From: Pseudoalteromonas flavipulchra NCIMB 2033 = ATCC BAA-314
GTDB taxonomy: Bacteria; Pseudomonadota; Gammaproteobacteria; Enterobacterales; Alteromonadaceae
Direction of reading: 5' to 3'
Assembly: GCA_000814665.1 (NCBI GenBank)
Contig: JWIH01000025.1
Span: 62,001 to 126,000, forward strand
DNA: 64,000 bases
The notes below the pieces were generated by a model, which was not told the origin of the DNA, did no database searches, and saw only the letters and a program-made list of their open reading frames with translations. A program made the position numbers and the translations under genes. Of the stretch, positions 25,611 through 34,754 are shown one piece after another (within the stretch, counting starts at the first letter, position 1; each line of letters begins with the position of its first letter).

Positions 25611-27959
25611 GTGGTATTGGAGTTGGCACAAGCGATATATCAGGGCTTTGTTTTATCGAGACAGCAGATGCAGGTAAATGGCCAACTGCGCTTGTGTTAT
25701 TGGCTCAAATCGCAACATCAGTTACTCAAGGTGTGGGTAGAGGATGAGCAGCCACTCTTTTTCATTAAACAAGATAAAAAAACGGAAGTAGAGCTGTTGC
25801 TAAGTCGCGCTCAGCTGCAGTTTAGTATCTCGCCAAGTCAATTAAAGCACTTCGATCAAGCCCCTGTTTGCGTTGTGAAATTTCGTACCTTGAATCACTT
25901 CTATGAGGCAAAACAGCTACTTGAAAATAAAGTCGCATTATATGAAGAAGATATTCGCCATGCCGACCGCTATTTAATGGAGCGCTTTATTCGCGGAGCC
26001 GCTTGGGTCAAAGGAAAAGCTACGCAAAAACCGGGCTATATCGAAATTACTCAGGCGCAATTTAAGGCTTGCGATGATTATAGACCACACCTTGAAATGC
26101 TTTCTATCGATATAGAATGTAACGGCGAGGGGGTCTTATTTTCGGTGGGTTTAGTGACCGATACAAAAAAGCTGGTGATCATGATAGGTGAGGCGCAACA
26201 TGCTGCCGTCAATGTAGTTTGGGTTGAAGATGAAATTGCGTTATTAGAAGAGCTGGTCAAGCAAGTAAATCGTTTAGACCCTGATGTGTTAATCGGGTGG
26301 AACGTGATTGAATTCGATGCCGCAATACTTGTGGAACGCGCGCAGGCTAACGGCGTCGCACTTGCGATAGGGCGAGATGGCGGAGTGATGTCAACCTTCA
26401 AAGGTAACTATACCCGGGTGTTTATTCCGGGGCGAGTGATACTAGATGGCATTGATATGATGAAAAATGCGACCTATCACTTTGAAACATTTAAACTGAG
26501 CTTTGTGGCTGAGAAGATTTTGGGTGCTACCAAGCTTATCGCACAGGACGACAGGCTTGAGGAAATCATCAGGCAGTTCCATCATGATAAACCGGCGCTC
26601 GCAGCGTATAACTTACAAGATTGTCAATTGGTGCTCGACATTTTTAGTAAACTTAACTTACTTGAATTTGCCCTCGCTCGAACTCAGTTGACGGGTTTGG
26701 AACTCGAGAAAATGGGCGGCTCAGTCGCCGCGTTTACCAACTTGTATTTACCGTTACTGCACCGTAGCGGTTACATTGCACCAAATTTATCTGAGCATGG
26801 CATTAACTTTGACAGTCCCGGCGGTTATGTCATGGACTCAAAGCCAGGCCTCTATCAAAATATTTTGGTACTCGATTTCAAAAGCCTTTACCCCTCAATT
26901 ATCCGCACTTTTTGTATTGACCCTATGGGGTTAATAGAAGGATTACAGCATCCTGAATATGCCATAGAGGGCTTTAATAAAGGTAAATTTAGCCGCACAG
27001 AACATCATTTACCGGGTTTAGTCGCTGCGCTCTCCAGCGCACGTGAACAAGCTAAATTAGACAAAGACATGATGCTCTCGCAGGCGATTAAAATCATCAT
27101 GAATAGTTTGTACGGCGTACTTGGGTCTAAGGGGTGTCGGTTTTACGATCCTCGTCTTGCGAGTTCAATAACGATGCGCGGTCATCAGATTATGCAGCAA
27201 ACGCGAACTTGGATTGAACAGCTTGGATATGAAGTGATCTACGGTGATACCGACTCAACTTTCGTCTGCTTACCCGAGTCTTTGCGTAGCGAAGCGTGCC
27301 AAGCAATAGGCAAGCAGCTGATGGCTGAAATTAACGAGTGCTGGCGCGCACTGCTGATGGAAAGCTTTGGCCTCCACAGTCATTTAGAAATAGAGTTTGA
27401 AACACATTATAGCCCTTTCTTTATGCCCACCATTCGTGGCCAAGAAGTCGGCTCTAAAAAGCGATATGTTGGACAGATCACCGAACTTGGCAAGCAAAAG
27501 CTGGTTTTTAAAGGAATGGAGACCGTGCGTAGCGATTGGACGGAAATTGCAAAGGAGTACCAACAAGCAATTATTCGCGCGCTGTTTGATGGGCTCGACA
27601 CCGTTGAGATCACCCACCAATACATAAATGAGATTTTCGCTGGAAAAGTAGACGAAAAACTCATTTATAAAAAGAAGCTTGGTAAGTCTGTTGAACTATA
27701 TACAAAAAATATTCCTCCCCAAGTAAAAGCGGCGAAACAAGCTATCGAGGATGGGTTGTTGCAAACCGCCAAAAAGGGGGTACAAATACCGTACTACTTA
27801 AGTACCGATGGACCTAAGTTCGCGCAGCAAGGCAAGCTCGTAGATATTGATTATTATCAATATGTTGAAAAGCAAATTCTGCCGATATATCAGATGCTTC
27901 CCAATGCTTCTAAGCTATCAATTCGCTCTGATGGGCAGCAAAGTTTCGATTTGCTTTAA
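25611..27959 (+). CDS. polB: DNA polymerase II (family B)
   Basis: A protein of about 780 residues, the same size as E. coli Pol II. Exonuclease motifs are SIDIE (Exo I), GWNVIEFD (Exo II) and YNLQDC (Exo III, with Tyr and Asp). Polymerase motifs are DFKSLYPSIIRTF (A), KIIMNSLYGVLG (B), YGDTDS (C) and GSKKRY. All catalytic residues are intact, so both polymerase and 3'-5' proofreading should work. The start is uncertain: GTG at 25611 or TTG at 25617, the latter having AGGGTGG closer to the proper distance. The role is translesion synthesis and restart of stalled forks, consistent with divergent dinG and priC. Confidence 0.94.
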   Translation: MVLELAQAIYQGFVLSRQQMQVNGQLRLCYWLKSQHQLLKVWVEDEQPLFFIKQDKKTEVELLLSRAQLQFSISPSQLKHFDQAPVCVVKFRTLNHFYEAKQLLENKVALYEEDIRHADRYLMERFIRGAAWVKGKATQKPGYIEITQAQFKACDDYRPHLEMLSIDIECNGEGVLFSVGLVTDTKKLVIMIGEAQHAAVNVVWVEDEIALLEELVKQVNRLDPDVLIGWNVIEFDAAILVERAQANGVALAIGRDGGVMSTFKGNYTRVFIPGRVILDGIDMMKNATYHFETFKLSFVAEKILGATKLIAQDDRLEEIIRQFHHDKPALAAYNLQDCQLVLDIFSKLNLLEFALARTQLTGLELEKMGGSVAAFTNLYLPLLHRSGYIAPNLSEHGINFDSPGGYVMDSKPGLYQNILVLDFKSLYPSIIRTFCIDPMGLIEGLQHPEYAIEGFNKGKFSRTEHHLPGLVAALSSAREQAKLDKDMMLSQAIKIIMNSLYGVLGSKGCRFYDPRLASSITMRGHQIMQQTRTWIEQLGYEVIYGDTDSTFVCLPESLRSEACQAIGKQLMAEINECWRALLMESFGLHSHLEIEFETHYSPFFMPTIRGQEVGSKKRYVGQITELGKQKLVFKGMETVRSDWTEIAKEYQQAIIRALFDGLDTVEITHQYINEIFAGKVDEKLIYKKKLGKSVELYTKNIPPQVKAAKQAIEDGLLQTAKKGVQIPYYLSTDGPKFAQQGKLVDIDYYQYVEKQILPIYQMLPNASKLSIRSDGQQSFDLL

Positions 27960-28330
27960 TCGAGATCGTACAATCAGACTGCCAGCGTCTTCCAGTCTTA
28001 AAATTAATTAGTCAGTTAAATACACTAAAATAAAGTTCCTTTTTTGTTAACTTAAAAACCCTTCTTTGCTCATTTATTACTCTATTGTTTTGTTTTAAAG
28101 GATTTTAAAGTTTTAATTTTAACCAAAATCATTTTTTATTATTTTAATTCAATTGTTTATGGATGGTTTTTATTGTGCCTTATATTGGTAATTGCAAAAA
28201 ACAGCATAATTAACCTTGATCATTGGTCTGGTGTTTGTTTAATATCTTGCCCCTAATGTTGCTATTTTAGAAATTAACAAGGCAACAAAATAATAATTAA
28301 TACAAGCTGTTTACAACAAAACAATCCAGG
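27960..28330 (+). other. Upstream region of TonB-dependent receptor, 371 bp
   Basis: T-rich non-coding sequence between polB and the receptor. It should contain the receptor promoter and a long leader. No intrinsic terminator for polB, Fur box or RNA motif was recognised. Confidence 0.45.
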
Positions 28331-28339
28331 GTGATTCAC

Positions 28340-31207
28340 ATGCTAAACAATAAGTTAACTAAGGCGGTTCGCTTAGCGATCGCGTTTGGTGGCGCTAGCG
28401 CTGCCGTATTTGCAACCAATGCAGTTGCTGAAGAAGAAGGCGCGAAAAGCGTTGAGCGCATTGAAGTTACAGGTTCTCGCTTAAAGCGCACTGACCTTGA
28501 ATCTACTGCTCCAATCACTGTTATCGGCGGCGAAGCGCTTGGCGATATGGGTATCAGCAACGTTGGTGAATTTGTTCAATCAAACCCAGTTATGTCTGGA
28601 TCGCCAGCAACAACAACGCGTAACAACGGCGGTAGCGGTGGCGTATTTGTAGAACTACGTGGTCTAGGTTCAGAACGTACGCTTGTACTTATCAATGGTC
28701 GTAAGCCTGTAAGCTCAGACTTCCAGAATATTCCTGCTGCAATGATCGACCGTATCGAAATTCTAAAAGATGGTGCTTCGGTTGCATATGGTTCGTCAGC
28801 AATGGCTGGTGTTGTAAACATCATCACTAAAAAAGAACTTACAGGTGTTGAAGTTAAAGCAACAACGTCTTGGTACGACATGTTTAGCGGTGGTAAAGAG
28901 CAAAGCTTCCAACTAGTTGGTGGTAAAGAGTTCGATACAGGCCATATCACAGTAGGTTTCGATTATACCAAGCAGGATCCAATCTATCAGGGTGATGTGA
29001 AAGACGTTAACTTCTTCCAATATCCTTGGCAGGTGCTTTCAGAAGAAGGTGCTAAGAGTTTTTACGAGAACGGTTTAATCCCAGATGGTGACAATGCGAA
29101 CGTATTCATTTTAGGTTCGGGTTCTACTCCTTGTGGTAATTTCTACGTTGAAGGTAAAGGTAACTTTACTAACGATAAATGCCCAAGTGGTGGCGACGGT
29201 AAGCCTTCTCTAAGTGACATGCGTCCATTTGTCGGCGGTGGTGAAGTAAACGATACTTACAACTACAACCCGGTAAACTTAATGCAAACACCTTTTGAAG
29301 TGATTAACTTCTTTGTTGATACTTCATTTGAGTTAAACGATGACCTTGTCGTATATACAGAAACACGCATCAATAAGCGTACTTCAAAACAGGAACTTGC
29401 GGCTGTACCTTTCGACACAGCCTATGATCCAGGTTATGTAGTTACACTTTCAAATGGTTCGACGGCTAACGGTGTATCAGCTGATAACTACTACAACCCA
29501 TTCGGTGAAGATGTTTATCGCTCTCGTCGTCGTATGCTTGAAGGTGGTCGTTACTTCGAACAAGATTATGTTCGTTTCCAACAAGTTGCAGGTCTAAAGG
29601 GCGCAATTAACGATAACTGGCAGTTCGATGCTTATTACAACTATGGTGCAAATAGCCTTCAAGATACTGACTTTGGTCAGCTTTACGGCCCACACCTAGC
29701 AAAAGCTTTAGGCCCATCATTCAAAGATGACGCTGGCAATGTGGTATGTGGTACGCCTGACGCACCTATTTCTGACTGTGTATCGCTAAATGTATTTGGT
29801 GGCCCAGGTACTGTGACTCAAGAGATGCTTGACTACATTACTGCACCACTAGGCGATCACTACAATGATTCATTCCACCAAGTTCGTGTAGACGTATTTG
29901 GTGAGCTATTTGAAGTTCCAGCAGGTTATGTTTCAAGTGCATTTGGCCTTGAGTATTACACCACTGAGTTTGAACAAGTAAATGATTCTGGTAAGTTCTT
30001 TGATTCAGTGACTGGTAACACCAGCAAGCCACTAACAGGTCTATCTAAGAACTACACAGCTGCGTCGGCAGAGTTCTTAATACCATTAGTACGTGATTTA
30101 GGTGTTGAATCTGCAGATTTGACGCTAGGTGCACGCTATGACGACTTTAGCACAACAGGTTCAAACTTCTCTTGGATGGCTAAAATTGAGTCAAATATTT
30201 TTGATGGCTTAAAGTTCCGTGCAAACTATTCAGAAGTATATCGTGAACCAACACTAAGCGATTTGTATTCGCCAGAGCTTGATTCATTTGAAAGCGCTTC
30301 AGATCCGTGTTCTGCGGCAAACATTGGTGGCTTATCTGCAGCAGGTCAGGCTAAATGTCTTGAAATGGGTGCTCCAGCTGGCGGCCACAACAGTGCTGAT
30401 GCGCAAGTTCGTACACGTTTAGGCGGCAACACAGGTGTCCAATCTGAAGAAGGTGAAACATTCACTATTGGTTTTGTGTGGGCTCCTGACTTTGTTGAAA
30501 ACTTAGGTATTACTATTGATTACTGGGATATCAACATTGACGGTAAAATTGGTTCTCTAGCAACTGATGATATTCTGCAGGGTTGTTATGCCGGCCTTAT
30601 CGAAGATATGTGTGCAAAAATCTCACGTGGCTTTGATGGCTCGGTTGATCGTGTAGACAGTCGTACAACAAACTTACAAAGCATGACTGCTCGTGGTATC
30701 GATCTTGATGTGAACTATTCATTTGACACAGACTTCGGTGCATTTGTAGCTAGCGTATCATGGACTCACTTCTTAGAGCGTGGCGAAGAAAACTTTGATG
30801 GTGAAACAGGTACATTTATCGTTGAAGATCTAGTTGGCAGATTTGAAGATGATACGTCTTACTTTGAAGACAAAATCTTATTCAATCTACGTTATGACCT
30901 AGACAATCTACGTGTTGTGTGGGCTGCGAACTATCAGTCTGGTCTTGAGTACGGTGACCTAACTTACATTAAGCGTGATAATTATGATTCATTAGCAGGT
31001 TTAGTTGCTAAAGTTGATTCATATGTGTACCACGATTTAACCGCACAATACTCATTTGATACAAACACAACGGTGCAAGCTGGTATTCGCAACCTAACAG
31101 ACGAACTACCTCCTTATATCGAAACAGCGTTCAACGCGAACACTGACGAAAGTAACTTCAAGCTATTCGGACGTCAGTTCTTCTTAGGTGTAACTCAGAA
31201 GTTCTAA
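28340..31207 (+). CDS. TonB-dependent receptor (large, Alteromonadales type)
   Basis: A receptor of 955 residues from the ATG at 28340; a GTG at 28331 is open but the paralogue at 31705 and an AGGGTG site favour the ATG. The signal peptide (1-30, ends AVAEE) is followed by the TonB-box-like VERIEVTGSRLKR, a plug with VELRGLGSERTLVLINGR and IDRIEILKDGASVAYGSSA, and a barrel ending VTQKF. Such receptors of 850-1000 residues in marine bacteria import peptides, glycans or other large nutrients rather than siderophores; the substrate is unknown. Codon use is strongly biased to GGT/CGT/AAC, suggesting high expression. Confidence 0.9.
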   Translation: MLNNKLTKAVRLAIAFGGASAAVFATNAVAEEEGAKSVERIEVTGSRLKRTDLESTAPITVIGGEALGDMGISNVGEFVQSNPVMSGSPATTTRNNGGSGGVFVELRGLGSERTLVLINGRKPVSSDFQNIPAAMIDRIEILKDGASVAYGSSAMAGVVNIITKKELTGVEVKATTSWYDMFSGGKEQSFQLVGGKEFDTGHITVGFDYTKQDPIYQGDVKDVNFFQYPWQVLSEEGAKSFYENGLIPDGDNANVFILGSGSTPCGNFYVEGKGNFTNDKCPSGGDGKPSLSDMRPFVGGGEVNDTYNYNPVNLMQTPFEVINFFVDTSFELNDDLVVYTETRINKRTSKQELAAVPFDTAYDPGYVVTLSNGSTANGVSADNYYNPFGEDVYRSRRRMLEGGRYFEQDYVRFQQVAGLKGAINDNWQFDAYYNYGANSLQDTDFGQLYGPHLAKALGPSFKDDAGNVVCGTPDAPISDCVSLNVFGGPGTVTQEMLDYITAPLGDHYNDSFHQVRVDVFGELFEVPAGYVSSAFGLEYYTTEFEQVNDSGKFFDSVTGNTSKPLTGLSKNYTAASAEFLIPLVRDLGVESADLTLGARYDDFSTTGSNFSWMAKIESNIFDGLKFRANYSEVYREPTLSDLYSPELDSFESASDPCSAANIGGLSAAGQAKCLEMGAPAGGHNSADAQVRTRLGGNTGVQSEEGETFTIGFVWAPDFVENLGITIDYWDINIDGKIGSLATDDILQGCYAGLIEDMCAKISRGFDGSVDRVDSRTTNLQSMTARGIDLDVNYSFDTDFGAFVASVSWTHFLERGEENFDGETGTFIVEDLVGRFEDDTSYFEDKILFNLRYDLDNLRVVWAANYQSGLEYGDLTYIKRDNYDSLAGLVAKVDSYVYHDLTAQYSFDTNTTVQAGIRNLTDELPPYIETAFNANTDESNFKLFGRQFFLGVTQKF

Positions 31208-31231
31208 CCGAAATTTAGCAATTTTGACCCA

Positions 31232-31260
31232 AATCGGCCTCTGTTGAGGTCGATTTTTTA
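31232..31260 (+). terminator. Intrinsic terminator of the first large receptor gene
   Basis: A 10-bp stem AATCGGCCTC / GAGGTCGATT with one G-T pair and a TGTT loop is followed by TTTTT. Confidence 0.85.
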
Positions 31261-31704
31261 AATTCCCCATTCTAGTTTGCCTCCTTCAGTACTAAACCCA
31301 TCCAATTTGTAACAAGTGCTTCGGTAGTTGTTTTTTATTGCAGATATGAATTCTCAATGTTTATTGAATGTTGTTCCTTGGTGTGTGTAAATGTAGTGTT
31401 TGTACCTTTATTGTTGCGTAAAGAGTGATTTTTTGCGATGAATTACAAAAGTGATAAAAAAAATGAACTTATTTTTACTTTTATAACATCATGAAAAACA
31501 AAAGAAAAAAACTATTTTCATGTTAAAATAAAGCGTTTTTTGGTTTGTTTTATGAAATGATTGTTGACCCTATGTTGGTACTAAAAGTAGTATAGCTCTC
31601 GACACGATAACTCAAGCGATTTTAGGTACTAGATTTAAATTCTTTTAATCTGTTGTTTTTATTGAGTTTTTGTTCATTAAAATAAAAATCAGGGATCATC
31701 AATC
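31261..31704 (+). other. Intergenic region between paralogous receptors
   Basis: About 440 bp of AT-rich DNA after the terminator and before the second receptor. It is expected to carry that gene's promoter; AGGGAT at 31692-31697 is the likely ribosome-binding site. No operator or RNA was recognised. Confidence 0.45.
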
Positions 31705-34587
31705 ATGTTGAATAATAAAATAAGTAAAGCTGTTCGTTTAGCTATTGCCTTCGGTGCAGCATCGTCTGCTGTGTTAGCGAGTACTGCTGTTTCAGCTGAA
31801 GAAAACACTGAAGAAGTGGAACGTATTCAAATTACAGGTTCAAAAATTAAGCGTATCGCTGCTACTGCGCCGACGCCTGTCGTTGTTATTGGTCGTGTTG
31901 AGCTTGAAAATGCAGGTGTCAGCAACGTCAATGATTTCCTATCTGAAATGCCAGCTGCAGAAGTTGGTCTAAGTCCTGAAAACTCTAATAACTATATCTA
32001 TGCCAACGGTCTAAATACAACCGACCTGCGTGGTTTAGGTTCTAGCCGTACTCTTGTTCTAGTGAACGGTCGTCGCTTTATCGGTGGTTCTGCAGGTGAT
32101 AACACTGTAGATTTGAACAACATTGCGACTTCAATGATCGAGCGTATTGAAATTTCAACTGGTGGTGCATCTGCGGTTTACGGTGCTGATGCCGTAGCTG
32201 GTGTAGTGAATATTATCACGCGTAAATCATTCGATGGCATTGAAATTGATGCTGCAACGACTCGTCCATTTGAAGGTGGAGGCGAACAAACGTTTGGCTC
32301 TCTTGTTTTTGGTAAAGAGTTTGATGGCGGCGGGTTCATCTTTAACTATGACTTTGCTGATCAAAAGCAAATGGCTAAAAAAGATAAATCATGGTGGTAT
32401 GATAATCCGGTCTCTTTTGTACCTAACCCGGATAACAGAAGCGGTGAAGACGGCGTTCCTGCCGAAATTAAATACGAAGGCAGAAAGCATTACGGTCTTT
32501 ATGATGAGTCGAGTGAGTTTACTTTAGGCGGCAAGCGCTGGACATTCGACGAAAATAAAAATCTACGAGAGTTCGATATTGGTAGCGGTTATTTACCAAG
32601 CGACCCGACAGCTGGCACTTATCGCTATTATCCTGGTGAATATAAAGATGGTATCGAAGAAGGTCTTGATGAGTTCTTCCGCACGCCTTTAACGCGCCAT
32701 ACATTTAACCTTGCTGGTAACTACGAGATAAACGAAAATCACAAATTGACCTTCGATACTATCTATTCTATCAGCGAAGCTTTCGGCCAGGGCTCACCTG
32801 TATTTTGGCGTACAGGCGATATTGTTATTCGCAAAGATAACGCTTTCATCAAAGACGATCTACGTCAGCTGATGGAAGAAAATAATGCAGAATCAATTTC
32901 TTTACGCCGTTTAGGTGATGACTTCGGTTCAAGAAAATACAATCAAGATCGTACTACTTTCCGAACGTCAATTGGACTTGATGGCTACATTGATGATAAT
33001 TGGTCGTACTCTACATACTTCCAGCACAGCCGCTTACAACAAGATACGTCTTGGCACGGCGAAGTGTTAATCGATAACTTCCAAAACGCGCTTGACGCAG
33101 TTGTACGCAATGGTGAAATTGTTTGTGCGCAACGTGATGATGACGGTAATGTTGTTGGGTCGATTTTTGGTTGTTCACCAATCAATGTATTAGGTGCGCC
33201 AGGTCACTCACAAGAGACTATTGATTACATCTCTACAGTAGCGACTGCGGAACATGGTGCTACCCAAACAAGCTTTGGAGCCACAATAACAGGTGATGTT
33301 TATGAACTACCAGCAGGTCCAATTGGTACTGCATTCAGTTTCGAGTGGCGTAGAGATTCAGCATACGAAACGCCGGGAACCGGTATTCGTAAAGGTCTAG
33401 TGTTTGGTAACTCTGGTTTAGCATATTCTGGTGCAGTGAACGTGAAAGAATACGCAACAGAAGTTATTATTCCGCTAATTGCCGATCATGAATGGGCACA
33501 AGAATTAAACCTTGAGCTTGCGTATCGTTACATGGATTATTCATCTACAGGTGGTGATTCTGCGTATAAAGTAGGTCTGACTTATCAGCTTAATGATGAC
33601 ATTCGTTTCCGTGCAACTAAAGCAGAGTCGGTACGTGCGCCAAACGTTAATGAGCTGTATTCAGCAGCTGGAACCCAGTACTGGTCATATGGGCGCTTTG
33701 ATCAATGTGCTGCGGACGAGATTGCGAATACAGATGACAAGTATCGTGATAATGTAGTCAAAAACTGTGCGGCGGCAGGTATTCCAGATGGATGGATGCC
33801 GTCTCAGCAGTGGTTAGATAGCGGTAGTATTGAAGGTAAGCTTGGCGGTAACAACCAGCTAGACAACGAAGTTTCAAGCGATGTTGTGTTTGGTTTTGTG
33901 TATACACCAACTTCTATTGAAGGCTTTGATATCACTGTAGATTACTGGAGCTTTGAGATTGAAAATGCAATCGAGAACTATGACTATGGCGAGTTACAAA
34001 GAAACTGCTACCGTGCTGATAGTCTAGACAACCCATTCTGTGGCTTTATTACTCGTGGTGCAAACAACGAAGTTACTAGCTTCTTCCAAACTTCTCTGAA
34101 CGCAGCTGAAGAGAAGAAGAGCGGTGTTGATATCGAGTCTGTATACGACTTCGAAACTAGTATTGGTGAGTTCGGTGTCAAGCTGACAGCGACTTATGTT
34201 GAAAACTACGAAATTAACCAAACAGGTAACCCTATTGACCTGTTAGTTAAAACGGGTGAGCAAGATCACATGAGATGGCGTGGTCGCTTGAATACTAGCT
34301 ATGAGTAAGGAGATTTCAGAGCTGTATTAGTTGCAAACTACCGTCATAGTACTGTAGACGAGCGCAATGGTTGGAACATCGAGCAACATAACTATAACGA
34401 TATTCCTTCTTATACAACGTTCGACTTATCAATGAACTATCGAGTACTTGAAAACGTAGATCTACGTTTCGGTATTCAAAATATGTTCGACAGAACACCA
34501 CCTAGACATCCTCTAGCGTTTGAAGACACTAGCTGGTACGATCCAATCGGTCGTCGCGCTACTGTTGGTGTGAACATCAAGCTATAA
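31705..34587 (+). pseudogene. TonB-dependent receptor interrupted by one in-frame stop
   Basis: The frame from ATG 31705 encodes 867 residues up to a TAA at 34306-34308, then continues in the same frame for 92 more codons to a TAA at 34585-34587. The downstream part reads as typical receptor barrel (GDFRAVLVANYRHS, FGIQNMFDRTPPR, ending GVNIKL). The full protein would be 960 positions, close to its neighbour at 28340, with which it shares the leader (MLNNKxxKAVRLAIAFG) and the plug features (LRGLGSSRTLVLVNGRR). A truncated product would lack the last barrel strands needed for assembly. A single base change (for example TAT or TAC to TAA) or a sequencing error would explain it. The upstream AGGGAT ribosome-binding site is intact. 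Confidence 0.8.
34309..34587 (+). other. C-terminal barrel remnant of the interrupted receptor
   Basis: Ninety-two codons in frame with the upstream receptor, beginning directly after the TAA. It encodes the last beta strands, including the NMFD motif and final GVNIKL. There is no ATG, GTG or TTG in the first codons, so independent translation is unlikely even though AGGAG follows the stop. Confidence 0.75.
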
Positions 34588-34600
34588 TTTTTATAGTGAT

Positions 34601-34630
34601 AAAAAGCCGCTCATTGAGCGGCTTTTTTGT
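34601..34630. terminator. Bidirectional intrinsic terminator
   Basis: AAAAAGCCGCT-CATTG-AGCGGCTTTTTT forms a GC-rich stem with A and T tracts on the two sides. It can end transcription both from the receptor pseudogene and from the HrpB-like helicase gene on the minus strand. Confidence 0.88.
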
Positions 34631-34754
34631 TTTTGAAAACTTTCCAGTCCAAAAATAGATAATTTAAATAATTGAGTTGGTTTAATGGGCTATTGGATAA
34701 AGATCTACCTGTGCTTAACTATATAAGTTATTCGTTATCCAAAAGTCATGTCTG

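Noticed and set aside
34306..34320. Restart of translation after the TAA in the interrupted receptor, because AGGAG follows
   Set aside because: No ATG, GTG or TTG in frame at the proper distance, and the fragment alone could not form a barrel.
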